Counted from the first letter of the stretch, positions 43,971-53,739 are shown. The stretch: DNA of 64,000 nucleotides from Paraburkholderia aromaticivorans (GCF_012689525.1 NZ_CP051514.1:992001-1056000); one strand, 5' to 3'. The notes: generated by a model from the letters alone, not told the origin. Translations and numbers: made by a program.

Positions 43971-45101
43971 TCAGTCAGGCGGACAGCACGTGCGAGGGAG
44001 CCGAACCGTAAATACGGTCTCGGTTTCGTCGGAGTGTGCCTGTATTTCGCCGCCGTGAGCGCGCGCGATCTCCCGCGCGATGTAGAGTCCCAGACCGAGG
44101 CCGTCCTTCGAGCCGGTCCGATTTTGCGCGTCCGGACCGCGTTCAAGGGGTTCGAATATGCGATAAAGGGCGGACCGCGGTATTGCGGGTCCCCGATTTC
44201 TCACCTCGATGGATATCTCCCGGTCCCCTCCGCTGACGGCCACCTGCACGGCGGCCGTTGGCTCCCCATACCTGATCGCATTTCCCACCAGGTTGCCGAG
44301 CATCTGCTGGACGCGCCGCCCGTCCCAAAGTGCCGCGGTTTCGCCTGTCACTTCAAGTTCCACGGTCTGCGTTCCGTGCGCCGCCCGTAGCTGGTCCAGT
44401 TCGTCGTCGACCAGGGCTGCAACATCGACCGGAGTCGGCGCCACCCGGATACCGAGCCCGAGCTTCGTGCGGCTGAAGTCCACCATGTCATCGAGCAGTG
44501 CCTGCATCCGGGTGCCGCTCCTGATCAAGCGGGCCGCGGCGGCGGAAACGTCCTCGCCATTGTTAAGTTTCCCGAGATGATGTGCAGTCATCTGGATGGT
44601 CTGCAGGGGGCTGCGCATGTCATGCCCGAGCATGCCGAGGAGAAGATTGCGCGACCGCTCAACCTGACTGCTGAAGAAGCTTACCGACTCGGTAAGCGCC
44701 TGATCGATAGCTTCGTTAAACCGGATGACGTCGTCCAGTTCAAGCGGTTGCACCCTGCCGTTTTCCAGCCACAGCCGCAGCACGGTAGCGCGCAACGCGC
44801 GGTACTCCGCGCACAGCTGGTTGATATCGAAGCCGCGCCGGGCGCGCAGCACGGCATGAGTCTGTGCAGCCGTTTCCCGCGGCCCGGCTGCGGGCGCAAG
44901 ACCCCTCGATTTGTCGACCTGCGCCTGTCTCGTCTGTGGCGTTGACAGATCCCTGGCGACCGCCTCGAGGATCTGGCGGGCATGGTCGCGCAGTTCCAGA
45001 GACGACATATCGTTCGCCACGGGCAGCAACGTAGCGGCGAAGCTTTCCCATTCCGCGACGATCGCTTCCATTTCGTTTGAGATGAATTGCGCAAGGCGCA
45101 T
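43971..45101 (-). CDS. Sensor histidine kinase with RsbRD-like N-terminal domain
   Basis: A 376-residue cytoplasmic kinase from ATG 45101 after GGAG. Residues 1-150 form an RsbRD/helical-bundle sensor (MRLAQFISNEMEAIVAEWES, FDINQLCAEYRALRATVLRL). The H-box is LLLGMLGHDMRSPLQTIQMT; ATPase boxes: N in MLGNLVGNAIRYGEPTAAV, G2 in KDGLGLGLYIAREIARAHGG. No membrane segments, so it senses an internal signal. It is divergent from the hybrid kinase at 45293 and may work with it. The frameshifted kinase at 49252-50480 is a paralog. Confidence 0.9.
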   Translation of the reverse strand: MRLAQFISNEMEAIVAEWESFAATLLPVANDMSSLELRDHARQILEAVARDLSTPQTRQAQVDKSRGLAPAAGPRETAAQTHAVLRARRGFDINQLCAEYRALRATVLRLWLENGRVQPLELDDVIRFNEAIDQALTESVSFFSSQVERSRNLLLGMLGHDMRSPLQTIQMTAHHLGKLNNGEDVSAAAARLIRSGTRMQALLDDMVDFSRTKLGLGIRVAPTPVDVAALVDDELDQLRAAHGTQTVELEVTGETAALWDGRRVQQMLGNLVGNAIRYGEPTAAVQVAVSGGDREISIEVRNRGPAIPRSALYRIFEPLERGPDAQNRTGSKDGLGLGLYIAREIARAHGGEIQAHSDETETVFTVRLPRTCCPPD

Positions 45102-45292
45102 GGCTACTCCGAAGATAAGGTACCGATTGGAGGCAGGCGGCCCGGACCGGATGATCGTACCCGATCCGGCGCAAGTCCGATCGCCATGTCTGCGCCGCCG
45201 CCGGACCCGTTCGGGCCCGGCAATTGCTGCAACCGGTGGCTCGTTTCCATCCCGGCGCGTCGACCAGACTGGCGCTAACAAACCTTGATCAG

Positions 45293-47677
45293 ATGAACCA
45301 CGCTAACCCTGACCCCGGCGAGTTCAGTGCTGTCTGGCTCCGGCTATGGGCCGAATCCACCCAGGATTACTCAATCTGCGCCCTCTCGCCGCAAGGCGTC
45401 GTGCTGACGTGGAACCCGGGCGGCCAACGCATCCAGGGCTACCGGTCCGGGGAGATTGTAGGCCAGCCGTTCTCTGTCTTCTATCCGGAAGCGGAGCGCG
45501 CCTCCGGCGCGCCCGAGGTAGCGCTCCGGGCCGCAGCCGATTCGGGGCGTTACGTCGTGGAGGGCTGGCGCGTGCGCAAGGACGGGACAACGTTCTGGGC
45601 AAATGTCGTAATGACGGCCCTGCGCGACAGCCAGGGCCAGCTTATCGGCTTCGGGAAGGTGGTTCAGGACGTCAGCGACAGGAGGGCCGCTCACGACGCG
45701 GTGCTCAGGAGCGAACGAAGCTTCCGCCTCCTGGTTCAGGGCGTGACCGACTATGCCATCTTCATGCTGTCGCCCGATGGGCACATTACAAGCTGGAACT
45801 CCGGGGCGCGCCGGATCAAGGGGTACACCGAAAGCGAGATTATCGGCTCGCATTTTTCCCGGTTTTACACGCCGGAGGATGTGGCGGCCGGCGTCCCCTT
45901 CCGGGGCCTGGAGACAGCGAGGCGCGAGGGACGCTTTGAAGCGGAGGGGTGGCGCGTGAGGCGCGATGGAAGCCGTTTCTGGGCGCACGTCGTCATCGAC
46001 GCCATCCACGAAGACGGCGAGCTGGTCGGATTTGCGAAAGTCACGCGCGATATCACCGAGCGCCGGCGCGCAGGCGAGTTGCTTGAGCAAACCCAAAGGG
46101 CGCTGTTCCAGTCGCAGAAAATGGAAGCATTGGGAAAACTCACGGGCGGGGTGGCGCACGATTTCAACAACGTGCTGCAGGTGCTACGGGGCAATCTGGA
46201 ACTGCTTGAAAGCAGGCATGGCCGCGACGGCTGGAGCGCCGAGCGCCTGGGTAACGCTATCGACGCCGTCGACCGGGGTGCAAAGCTCGCCTCACAGCTA
46301 CTTGCTTTCGGACGTCAGCAACCGCTGGCACCCGTCGTCATCAAACCTTCGCGTCTGCTTCAGGCTCTCGACGACCTGCTGCGACGGGCGTTGGGCGAGA
46401 CGATCAAGATTGAGTCTGTGGTTGCGGGCGGCCTGTGGAACACCGCTGTCGATCCGCATCAGCTGGAAAATGTGATCCTGAATCTGGCGATCAATGCGCG
46501 CGATGCAATGCCGGATGGCGGCAAGCTCACTCTTGAACTCGCCAATGCGACGCTTGATGACGACTACGTATCGTCACTCGATGAGGTCTCCGCCGGACAG
46601 TACGTGATGCTGGCCGTTACGGACACCGGAACCGGTATGACCCAGGAGGTGATGGAGCGCGCTTTTGATCCGTTCTTCAGCACCAAGGCCGACGGTCAGG
46701 GCACCGGCCTCGGTCTGAGCATGGCCTATGGCTTCGTCAAGCAGAGTGGCGGCCACATCCGGCTCTATAGCGAAGTCGGCGAGGGGACGACCGTCAGGAT
46801 CTATCTGCCCCGCTCAACCGGCACGGCGGTGGAAACAAAGGCGCGCACACAGGGCACCCTGAAACACGGCAACGAAACTATCCTGGTCGTCGAGGACGAT
46901 TTGAAGGTTCAATCGACTGTCGTCGAACTTCTTACCGGTCTCGGCTATGCGGTGCTCAAGGCCAACGATGCGGAGCAGGCCTTGACCGTCATTTCGAGCG
47001 GCGCACATATCGATCTGCTGTTTACGGACGTGGTGATGCCGGGAGCGCTGCGCAGCCCGGAGATGGCTCGAAGAGCAGTCGAGATACTGCCGGGGCTGAA
47101 AGTGCTTTTCACCTCGGGCTATACACAGAACGCGATCGTCCATGGTGGCCGGCTGGATCCGGGTGTGGCGCTGCTGAGCAAGCCATACAGCCGTCAGCAA
47201 CTCGCCTTCAAGGTGCGGCAGGTGCTGGGAAACAGCGATACCGACGCGATCGAGGCCGGTGCCGCTGATACGCACCCAGGTAATGGCCCCGGGTCTGTCT
47301 GGCACCCGGAGAGCCTGCGCATACTTGTCGTTGAAGACGACGCCGCGTCGCTGGACGCAGTCTGTGAGCTTCTCATGCTGATCGGGATAAGCCCGCAGCG
47401 CGCCGAAAACGCAGCGGCAGCTTTAAACGCGATCGAAGCCGACGACTTCGACATACTGTTCACAGACGTCGTCATGCCCGATATGTCAGGCATAGAACTC
47501 GCGCAGCGCGCATTTACCATTCGTCCAGAGCTCCGGATTATCTTCGCTTCTGGAAACGCAATCCCCGACCACGAGCGATTCCCCTTCAACTGGTCGGCGC
47601 TGCGCAAGCCCTATACGCTTGACCAGTTGCGTCTTGCACTGCAGTCGGGTAGCACCCCGCGCACGGACAAGGGTTGA
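45293..47677 (+). CDS. PAS-PAS hybrid histidine kinase with two receiver domains
   Basis: A 794-residue soluble protein. Two PAS domains (residues about 20-125 and 145-250; STQDYSICALSPQGVVLTWN and VTDYAIFMLSPDGHITSWNS), each followed by a PAC-type end. Phospho-acceptor H in LTGGVAHDFNNVLQVLRGNL; ATPase N box LNLAINARDAMPDGG, G boxes DTGTGM and GTGLGLSMAYGFVKQSGG. Two receivers: ILVVEDDLKVQ with LLFTDVVMPGAL, and ILVVEDDAASL with ILFTDVVMPDMSG. The PAS domains suggest redox, oxygen or small-molecule sensing, but no heme/flavin residues can be named. It is divergent from the 43971 kinase. Confidence 0.93.
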   Translation: MNHANPDPGEFSAVWLRLWAESTQDYSICALSPQGVVLTWNPGGQRIQGYRSGEIVGQPFSVFYPEAERASGAPEVALRAAADSGRYVVEGWRVRKDGTTFWANVVMTALRDSQGQLIGFGKVVQDVSDRRAAHDAVLRSERSFRLLVQGVTDYAIFMLSPDGHITSWNSGARRIKGYTESEIIGSHFSRFYTPEDVAAGVPFRGLETARREGRFEAEGWRVRRDGSRFWAHVVIDAIHEDGELVGFAKVTRDITERRRAGELLEQTQRALFQSQKMEALGKLTGGVAHDFNNVLQVLRGNLELLESRHGRDGWSAERLGNAIDAVDRGAKLASQLLAFGRQQPLAPVVIKPSRLLQALDDLLRRALGETIKIESVVAGGLWNTAVDPHQLENVILNLAINARDAMPDGGKLTLELANATLDDDYVSSLDEVSAGQYVMLAVTDTGTGMTQEVMERAFDPFFSTKADGQGTGLGLSMAYGFVKQSGGHIRLYSEVGEGTTVRIYLPRSTGTAVETKARTQGTLKHGNETILVVEDDLKVQSTVVELLTGLGYAVLKANDAEQALTVISSGAHIDLLFTDVVMPGALRSPEMARRAVEILPGLKVLFTSGYTQNAIVHGGRLDPGVALLSKPYSRQQLAFKVRQVLGNSDTDAIEAGAADTHPGNGPGSVWHPESLRILVVEDDAASLDAVCELLMLIGISPQRAENAAAALNAIEADDFDILFTDVVMPDMSGIELAQRAFTIRPELRIIFASGNAIPDHERFPFNWSALRKPYTLDQLRLALQSGSTPRTDKG

Positions 47678-47956
47678 CGGAATTGATAGCCATTGCGCGC
47701 AACGCCGGACTTGCATGCACGACGGTCATGTGCTGCGAGTGCTGCAGTGGGGCTGCGCCTGGGCCTGACGTCCAACCGCGTTGCTTCTGCTTCCTTATCT
47801 CGGGAAGCGCGTTGCCGTCAGGGGCGGGTCATCTGTCCGGATTCCGGTATCCGGTTTCAGCCGTATCCAGGGAAAACGCCGCGATCAGACCGGAAGCGCG
47901 CGGCCCCGCGAGGAGGCTAGTCAAGCAAAGGCCGGCCGACCGGCCCTTGCGATACG

Positions 47957-48150
47957 TTACGGCGGCGAAATGTTCGCGGCCCGCAAACCCTTCGGGCCGC
48001 GCTTTGTCTCGTAGCTCGCCTTCTGGTTTTCTGCGAGCGTCTTAAAGCTGTCGCCCCAAACTTCCGAGAAATGAGCAAAGAGATCGTTGCGCCAGCGCCA
48101 GGAGCAGCGGGAAGCCAAAGCCGTTTGCTATCGTTGAACGCCCTCGACAT
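47957..48150 (-). pseudogene. Cold-shock protein gene, decayed copy
   Basis: The minus strand from ATG 48150 closely matches the intact cold-shock gene at 54127-54330. It shares TTCAACGATAGCAAA, GGCTTTGGCTTC, ACAGAAAACC-type (GCAGAAAACCAGAAGG), ACGAGACAAAGCGCGGCC and the stop context TAACGTATC. Part of the 5' end is missing and at least two single-base changes of length (an extra C in AAACGG, a missing base in GGCGCAACG) break the frame. A hairpin like the intact gene's terminator follows (AAGGGCCGG then CCGGCCTTTG). Confidence 0.78.
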
Positions 48151-48167
48151 TCCCGGGCCGCCAGGAA

Positions 48168-48623
48168 TCAATCCGCCTGGAAATCGACAAGCCGACGCCA
48201 GTATTCATCCTGTCGCCCTTCGGGACTTCCTTCCTGCTGCCACAGAACGTAGGCCCGCTCCCGAAGATGCTGGTCGAGAGCCCGATGCCAGTACTCCTCC
48301 GCGCGCCCATCGGGGCGTCCATCTTTCTCCCAGAGCAGGTAAGCGCGTTCGCGGACAGCCTGGTCCAACCCCGGCTTCGTTTCCGAATTTTTCTCAAGGT
48401 CGTCGCCGTAGGGCGCCATTTGACCGCCCCGAGCCGTGCGCATCCTGGCTGTCAGGGTGCCGAGTTCAGCATCCGGCACAAGCCGGCCGTGCGCTGCCGC
48501 TTCCAGGGCCTTGGCCTGATAGGCGGAATCGTCGGAGGCATTGCCCGATCCGCTCAGCGTAATCGGATACGTGTGCAGCACTGCGCCGCTACGATCTATT
48601 ATGTCAACCAATCGCTCAGTGAT
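48168..48623 (-). CDS. DUF2934 protein with two repeats; start codon unusual
   Basis: About 151 residues. N-terminal part LVDIIDRSGAVLHTYPITLS and AKALEAAAHGRLVPDAELGT; then two DUF2934 repeats, VRERAYLLWEKDGRPDGRAE-EYWHRA and LRERAYVLWQQEGSPEGRQD-EYWRRL. DUF2934 is a short helical motif of unknown role. The expected start (Met-Thr-Glu-Arg-Leu) reads ATC ACT GAG CGA, with AGGA eight bases before the ATC at 48621-48623. So either ATC is used or ATG was lost; TTG a few codons later (LVDII) is an alternative. The frame extends upstream without stop but without a ribosome-binding site. Confidence 0.68.
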   Translation of the reverse strand: MTERLVDIIDRSGAVLHTYPITLSGSGNASDDSAYQAKALEAAAHGRLVPDAELGTLTARMRTARGGQMAPYGDDLEKNSETKPGLDQAVRERAYLLWEKDGRPDGRAEEYWHRALDQHLRERAYVLWQQEGSPEGRQDEYWRRLVDFQAD

Positions 48624-48776
48624 GACTGTCTTCCTGGTGTTGTGCGTTTGATGTAGGGGTGGTGGCTCGACTCTATAGTTGAACACCGGCCTGCCCGGCC
48701 TGGCAGAGGCAAAACCGCCCGGCGCGATCCGCCTGTCACGCGAATGCTCTGGCGCCGCTCGGGCTGATACGCACAC

Positions 48777-49251
48777 CGCACCAAGGGCCTTTGCAGTACG
48801 CCGTGACGAAGTCCTTCCAGCTTTTCGCCGCAGGCGTTATTGCGCAATTTTCATGCTTGATCGATGCGCTTAAGAAACGCCGTGCCCGTTCGCGAACCCG
48901 AACGCGTGCAGTGATGCATCTCGGAAGACAGCTATCCCGAAAATTTGGCTTGACTGGAGAAAAACCTGCCTGGTGGCGGAATCACGCGGTCATTAACAGG
49001 AATCAAGCGAACGCAATCTGAGCACCGACTAGTCGCGCGTTGCTGTAAATTCGACATGAAACGACGTACGGCTACCAGCGGCGCGGAATGCGCTGAAGAT
49101 GCGCCGCAAGACCGCTGTTGGCTGCCCGAGGACGCAGCGTGACCCCGGAAGGCACCGGGCGTCCTGGAAGTTGTAAATACGGGCTTTCGAGGGGACACTG
49201 TGGCTCGCGTCTGGTTGGTTCCGAATGCATATCGAACCGATCCCCGGACGT
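48777..49251. other. Intergenic region, no gene seen
   Basis: About 470 bases between the DUF2934 gene and the broken kinase gene. A short frame from 49056 (MKRRTATSGAEC) has no family similarity. Nothing else is supported. Confidence 0.4.
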
Positions 49252-50480
49252 TCAGTGGCGCGAATCCAGGGAGGCACTGTGCTGGAATGGGAAGCGGATC
49301 TCAAAGGTCGTGCCGAGCCTTTCGCGTGTATCAAATCGGATCTTGCCTTCACGGATCCGACAAAGTTCCTTGACGATCGCCAGACCAAGGCCGACGCCCG
49401 GTATATCGTCGGCCGCAGCCCGTTCAAATTCATCGAACACGCGGTCTCTGTCCGACGGCGCAATGCCCACTCCGGTGTCGGCAACGCGCAGATACCAGGC
49501 TCCTTCGCCGTGGCGGCCCATCGCCAGTTCGATTTCACCGGCTTTCGCGTACTTTGTCGCGTTCGACAGCAGGTTTAGCGCCACCTGCTTCACCTTGATG
49601 CGGTTCGACAGCACCGTTGGCATGTCCGCGTCGAAGCAGGTAGACAGACGTAACCCTTTGGCCACGATAGCGGGTCGGCAGGCCCCGACCAGCTCGTCAA
49701 AGAGTTCGCGCAGGTCGAATGGCTCGACCGCAAGCGGGGTGCTGTCGCCCAGCACCACCGAGTACTCGACCATGTCGTCAACCAGCTGCTTCATGTCCGC
49801 GGCTTGGCGGGTGGCCATCGCCAGTCCGGCTTCCGCTTTCGATGGCGCGCGTGAAATCAGCTGCAGCGCGATGGAGAATGCGTTCAGGAAGTTACGCAGG
49901 TCGTGCGCCACACTGCGGTAATCTGCATGCGCGATTCGTAAAGGTCGCGCACCAGCCGCTGCTTCAATGTCAGTTCGAGGTTTGCCCGCTCCAGACTGCC
50001 GGTGTATCCATCAATTTTCCGGTCGCGCTCGGTGACCACTTCCCGGATCGACGTGACGGTGACGAAGCCGAGCGCTTCATCGATCAGCCGCCCGGCACGC
50101 CGTTCGTGGCGCCTCGTGAACGCGTCATCCGATTCGGCGAACGTCTCGGCCGCATCCGCCAGCACGTGCCGGAACAGATCCAGCTCGTGAACGAGTCCAT
50201 CGATGCGATAGCCCTGTTGCCAGCGAACCATTCCATGCGTGCGGGCGTCGCGTTCGATCGCCGGCTCTGCCTGTTCAAGATCCTGCGCGTCGAGCGCACT
50301 ACAGATCCCGTCCAGGATTTCCGGCAAATGATCAGCGAGTTGATCGTACGTCAGCTTGTCGGCCTCGACCAGGCCCGCGTCGCCGGACACGGCATTCATC
50401 CATTTTTCGGTCAGGGTGGTCCGTTCCCGACGCAGAAACCCGGCAAAACTGCGAAGCGGCGCTGCTTGTTTGTCATTCAT
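49252..50480 (-). pseudogene. RsbRD-type sensor histidine kinase, frameshifted
   Basis: From ATG 50480 the first frame encodes an RsbRD-like sensor domain (LRRERTTLTEKWMNAVSGDA, GMVRWQQGYRIDGLVHELDL) and a coiled linker, then runs to a stop after ITAVWRTTCVTS. In the next frame the kinase resumes as DYRSVAHDLRNFLNAFSIAL (H-box) and continues through NLLSNATKYAKAGEIELAMG, DTGVGIAP and GVGLGLAIVKELCRI to 49252. The join near 49915-49935 needs a one-base shift. The two parts give a normal kinase, paralogous to 43971-45101. Confidence 0.87.
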
Positions 50481-50747
50481 AATTCGTCTTCGCAGAAAAA
50501 TGTTTCAACAGAGCGGGTGCGCAGTGACACAGCACCCGCCCGGAATCTCCCTGAACGGATACGAGGGGACGGCTCCCCGAATTTGACGGGGAAAGCAGAA
50601 AAGCCGCGAATCCCTACCGTCGCGAGAGGCGACCTGATGTACTGGCCTGTATCGCCGCACGGGTCATTATCCTTCAACCGCGTAGCTGGAACACGCCTTG
50701 CCAGACGGTCGGCGGGAACCGAGCACGTAAACCGGGGCGAGATTTTC

Positions 50748-51114
50748 ATGTATCCAATCCTGCTTGTCGACGACGAGGCTGACCTGCTCGCGGCGTAGTA
50801 TCTGATACTGCACTCAGAGGGGTATGAAGTGCGCTGCCGCCAATGGTGCGGAGGCACTGGAATTGATGCGACAACGCGTCCCTGACCTGGTCATTACGGA
50901 CTGGATGATGCCCGTGACGGGCGGCGCCGAACTCTGTCGCCGTCTGCGCGCGCAGCCGAACCTGGCACGGGTCCCCATCCTCGTCCATAGGTCGGCTCCG
51001 CCCCCGGTGAATGAAGCTACCGCCGAGGGCAATGCCTGGAATGCCTGCCTTCAGAAGCCAGTGCCCATGCAGGGTTTTCTCACCACGGTAGGAAGGTTAT
51101 GTGCGGGGTGTTGA
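50748..51114 (+). pseudogene. Receiver-domain response regulator, stop plus frameshift
   Basis: ATG 50748 begins MYPILLVDDEADLLAA and meets TAG at 50796-50798 in place of an expected Trp codon. Past it the frame reads YLILHSEGYEVRC, then a one-base shift leads to ANGAEALELMRQRVPDLVIT, DWMMPVTGG (phospho-acceptor Asp), and LQKPVPMQGFLTTVGRL to the stop at 51114. The single-domain regulator (about 120 residues) was thus lost by two separate changes. It was probably the partner of the broken kinase at 49252-50480. Confidence 0.82.
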
Positions 51115-51396
51115 TAGTACATCACACGCCCAAGATCGATTTCGCGACGGCCCGAACGGCCGTCTCGCAGTCTGCGAAGCTGTCGGCTCGAATCACGTAA
51201 CTCACGTTGTAACACCGGAGAATTCACGCCCCTGAACGCCGGCTTTGCCGGGCACGATATCGGTCACGACCCTGCCGATACAGGGCGAGGTTGACGGACG
51301 GTCCAGCCGGAGCTACAGATAGTCGCCCGGCGGTCTGTCCGTGACCCCGCTGGATCGTGCACGTGATCCCGATGTCCTGTCGCGACGGCAGAGTTT

Positions 51397-51480
51397 TCAG
51401 GGGGGCTCAGCGGCAGCCGCAGCGGCCGAGCCCGCGGCCAGAACAGCCGACGCCAGCAGTGCGTGTGAGCGTTTTTGCAT
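51397..51480 (-). pseudogene. Truncated exported-protein start
   Basis: ATG 51480 after AGGAG starts a 27-residue frame, MQKRSHALLASAVLAAGSAA to AEPP, a typical signal peptide that stops at 51397. Presumably a small periplasmic protein whose body was lost by a shift; the following frame is not recognisable. 51115-51396 otherwise holds nothing I can support. Confidence 0.35.
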
Positions 51481-51579
51481 GATGCTGCTCCTGTCGACGC
51501 GGTGGAGTTGATCCGTGGCTTACCCGGCGCACTGACTGATCCGGGGCCGCCGTTGCGGTGCAGCGCAATCGCCCAACAA

Positions 51580-51690
51580 TCACTGGATGGGCGGCACAAC
51601 GCCCAGCTTCTCGGCGAGCATGCGCTCATAGACGCCGAAGTGCAGGTCGACTTCCTCCTGACTGACCGTCGTCACGGTGACGTTCACCTG
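51580..51690 (-). pseudogene. C-terminal fragment of unknown protein
   Basis: The minus strand reads NVTVTTVSQEEVDLHFGVYE then RMLAEKLGVVPPIQ and stops at 51580. It has coding character but no start; upstream sequence (to 51800) gives no continuation. Confidence 0.3.
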
Positions 51691-51819
51691 AGTCTTACAG
51701 CAGGACCAGACCTACGATATCGCCGTTGGCACGACTGTGGTGGAGGACAGTCTTGCGATGCGTTCGACAATAGGCGCCGGCTGACGGTTTTCAAACCCAA
51801 AAAATTTTCACCACTACCC

Positions 51820-51850
51820 CTTGAAGTTTTCAATGTAGGGTCTATTTTGA
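51820..51850 (+). promoter_or_regulatory. Possible heat-shock (sigma-32-like) promoter
   Basis: CTTGAA at 51820-51825, in an AT-rich stretch, matches the -35 of sigma-32 promoters; GGGTCTATTT about 13 bases later is a poor -10. It lies 130-160 bases before the first Hsp20 gene, as expected for heat-shock control, but the match is partial. Confidence 0.3.
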
Positions 51851-51980
51851 ATTTCGCTCAGGCAGACGCGCTGTGTTTTCGGGCGCGCTGCGTGTTTCGA
51901 TTTGTCTGCCAGCAGCTGGCAGGCGGACTGGAGCGCATAGGCCAGTTCGCCTCCATGCTGCATTCAAGGAGGATACGACC

Positions 51981-52433
51981 ATGAGTGATCTCTATTCCGG
52001 AACCGACCTGTTCAGCGAATTAGACCGTCTGCAACGCCAGATGGCCGGCCTGTTCGGCGGTCTTCCATCCAGCATCCGTTCCGGCAATGCCGGTGCCTTC
52101 CCGCAGATCAATATCGGTGCGACCGACGACTCGATCGAGATCGTCGCGTTCGCACCGGGCATCGACGCCGCCGGGATCGACCTGTCGATCGACAAGCGGT
52201 TGCTGACGATTGCCGGGGAGCGCAAGCCAGCACGGCCGGATGCCAGTGGTGACATCCGCGACGACGTTCGCACCTACGCGCAGGAGCGCTTCAGCGGTGC
52301 GTTTCGCCGCGTGATCGAACTGCCGCAGAATGCCGATCCCGACAAGGTGCAGGCGCGCTACACCAACGGCTGCCTGTCGATTACCGTTGGCAAGCGCGAA
52401 GCGTCGAAGCCGCGGGCCATCACCGTCCAGTAA
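51981..52433 (+). CDS. Hsp20 small heat-shock protein (first)
   Basis: A 150-residue alpha-crystallin-type chaperone from ATG 51981 after AAGGAGG. Residues 45-140 form the ACD: INIGATDDSIEIVAFAPGID, RLLTIAGERKP, YAQERFSGAFRRVIELPQNA, ARYTNGCLSITVGKREASKP. It holds unfolding proteins under stress. It is 24 bases before the second Hsp20 gene, so they form an operon. Differs from the next two by a DxxGID and a long polar loop (DASGDIRDDVRT). Confidence 0.95.
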   Translation: MSDLYSGTDLFSELDRLQRQMAGLFGGLPSSIRSGNAGAFPQINIGATDDSIEIVAFAPGIDAAGIDLSIDKRLLTIAGERKPARPDASGDIRDDVRTYAQERFSGAFRRVIELPQNADPDKVQARYTNGCLSITVGKREASKPRAITVQ

Positions 52434-52457
52434 CGCCAGTTATTCGAGGAGCAAGCC

Positions 52458-52865
52458 ATGAACGACAGGACACAGGTTGCTGAACGCAACCAGCAACCGG
52501 CAGCACGACGCGGCGGGGACCAGCCGGCGCGGCAGATAACGCTCACGCCCGCAGTTGACGTATTCGAGACCAGTCATGGCATCACGCTGTGGGCGGACCT
52601 GCCAGGCGTCGCGAAAGACGCGCTCGAGGTGAAGGTGCCCGACGGCAATCTGTATATCGAGGCCGAAGCGGTCGTGCCGACACCTGCCGGTCTGCGGCTG
52701 CAGCACGCCGAGATCCGTGAACCGCGATTCGCGCGTGCGTTCTCGCTGAGCCCGGACTTCGACACATCGAAGATTGACGCGAACCTGCAGGACGGCGTGC
52801 TGAAACTGACCATTCCGCGCCGCGACGAAGCAAGGCCGCGACGCATCGAGGTGCAGACAGGCTGA
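52458..52865 (+). CDS. Hsp20 small heat-shock protein (second)
   Basis: A 135-residue ACD protein after GAGGAGC. ACD: TPAVDVFETSHGITLWADLP, GVAKDALEVKVPDGNLYIEA, PRFARAFSLSPDFDTSKIDA, LQDGVLKLTIPRRDEARPRR. Short polar N-terminus rich in Arg/Gln (RNQQPAARRGGDQPARQ). In B. cenocepacia-like genomes pairs of such genes sit side by side; here it probably forms mixed oligomers with the first. Confidence 0.95.
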   Translation: MNDRTQVAERNQQPAARRGGDQPARQITLTPAVDVFETSHGITLWADLPGVAKDALEVKVPDGNLYIEAEAVVPTPAGLRLQHAEIREPRFARAFSLSPDFDTSKIDANLQDGVLKLTIPRRDEARPRRIEVQTG

Positions 52866-52900
52866 GCCCGGACGATCAGCAACGACGACAGGAGAAAAAA

Positions 52901-52928
52901 GCGGTGGCGGCCGTGAGGTCGCCACCGC
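52901..52928. terminator. Strong hairpin after the Hsp20 pair
   Basis: GCGGTGGCG (52901-52909) and CGCCACCGC (52920-52928) are exact reverse complements with a 10-base loop, 36 bases after the second Hsp20 stop. An A-run precedes it, so it may serve both strands; no T-run follows. Confidence 0.55.
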
Positions 52929-53071
52929 CTGCGTTATAGAGGCACGGATGCAGAACGTAGTGGAAAAATGGTGGCCCCTCGCGAGGCGCAGTCCAGCCAC
53001 GTAAGCAGAAGCTTTCCACTGGGAGCGCAGAGGGAGATTCAGTTTCCTGTCAGACCGTGGAGGTGGCTACG

Positions 53072-53635
53072 ATGAACAACGACCCGAAAAAGTGGAACCC
53101 TTTCAAATTTCTTCGCGGCTCAGGGGGCAAGTCCCACACGGACAGCCCGGAGAGTCAGGCAGCTAGCGAGCAGGGGCGTGCCACGTGGCCCGACATCCAG
53201 CGACTTTTCTCGCGTGATTCCCTGCGTGCGATGGAGGATTTTTTTCTCGATCCGTTCGCAGTGCGCGGCACGCTCGAACGATGGTTCGGCGACTTCAGCT
53301 CATCGCGTTTCCAGCCGCGCATCGACGTGGTGGACGAGGGGAAGATACTCCGCGTGACCGTCGAGCTGCCAGGCATCGAGAGGGAGGATCTGACCATCGG
53401 CGTCGAGGACGGAGCACTGGTGCTGCGCGGCGAGAAAAGGCAGGACGTGCACAGTGAGGAGGACGGCTGCTATCGTCTGGAACGCGCATACGGGGCCTTC
53501 ACGCGCACGATCCCGATGCCTGAAAACGCCGACCCCGACCATGCTCTCGCAAAGTTTGACAAGGGCGTGCTTACATTGACCGTACCCAAATATGAGCCCT
53601 TGCGATCTGCCAGCCGCACGATCGATATTGGCTAG
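53072..53635 (+). CDS. Hsp20 small heat-shock protein (third)
   Basis: A 187-residue ACD protein from ATG 53072 after GGAGG. It has a longer N-terminal arm (residues 1-85, with DIQRLFSRDSLRAMEDFFLD). ACD: PRIDVVDEGKILRVTVELPG, IEREDLTIGVEDGALVLRGE, EEDGCYRLERAYGAFTRTIP, FDKGVLTLTVPKYEP. The terminator-like hairpin at 52901-52928 separates it from the first two, so it is probably transcribed on its own. Confidence 0.95.
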   Translation: MNNDPKKWNPFKFLRGSGGKSHTDSPESQAASEQGRATWPDIQRLFSRDSLRAMEDFFLDPFAVRGTLERWFGDFSSSRFQPRIDVVDEGKILRVTVELPGIEREDLTIGVEDGALVLRGEKRQDVHSEEDGCYRLERAYGAFTRTIPMPENADPDHALAKFDKGVLTLTVPKYEPLRSASRTIDIG

Positions 53636-53739
53636 CGTCGGACGGCCCTCTTGCGATTGCAAAGTGAACGGAGGGAAATAGCTCACGCTTCTGAAGATGG
53701 ATAGTGATCGCCGCGGGTCAGGTCAAAGGACTCGCGGCG

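Noticed and set aside
53636..53739. Search for a further gene between the third Hsp20 and the DUF2934 remnant
   Set aside because: Only about 100 bases with no coding frame.
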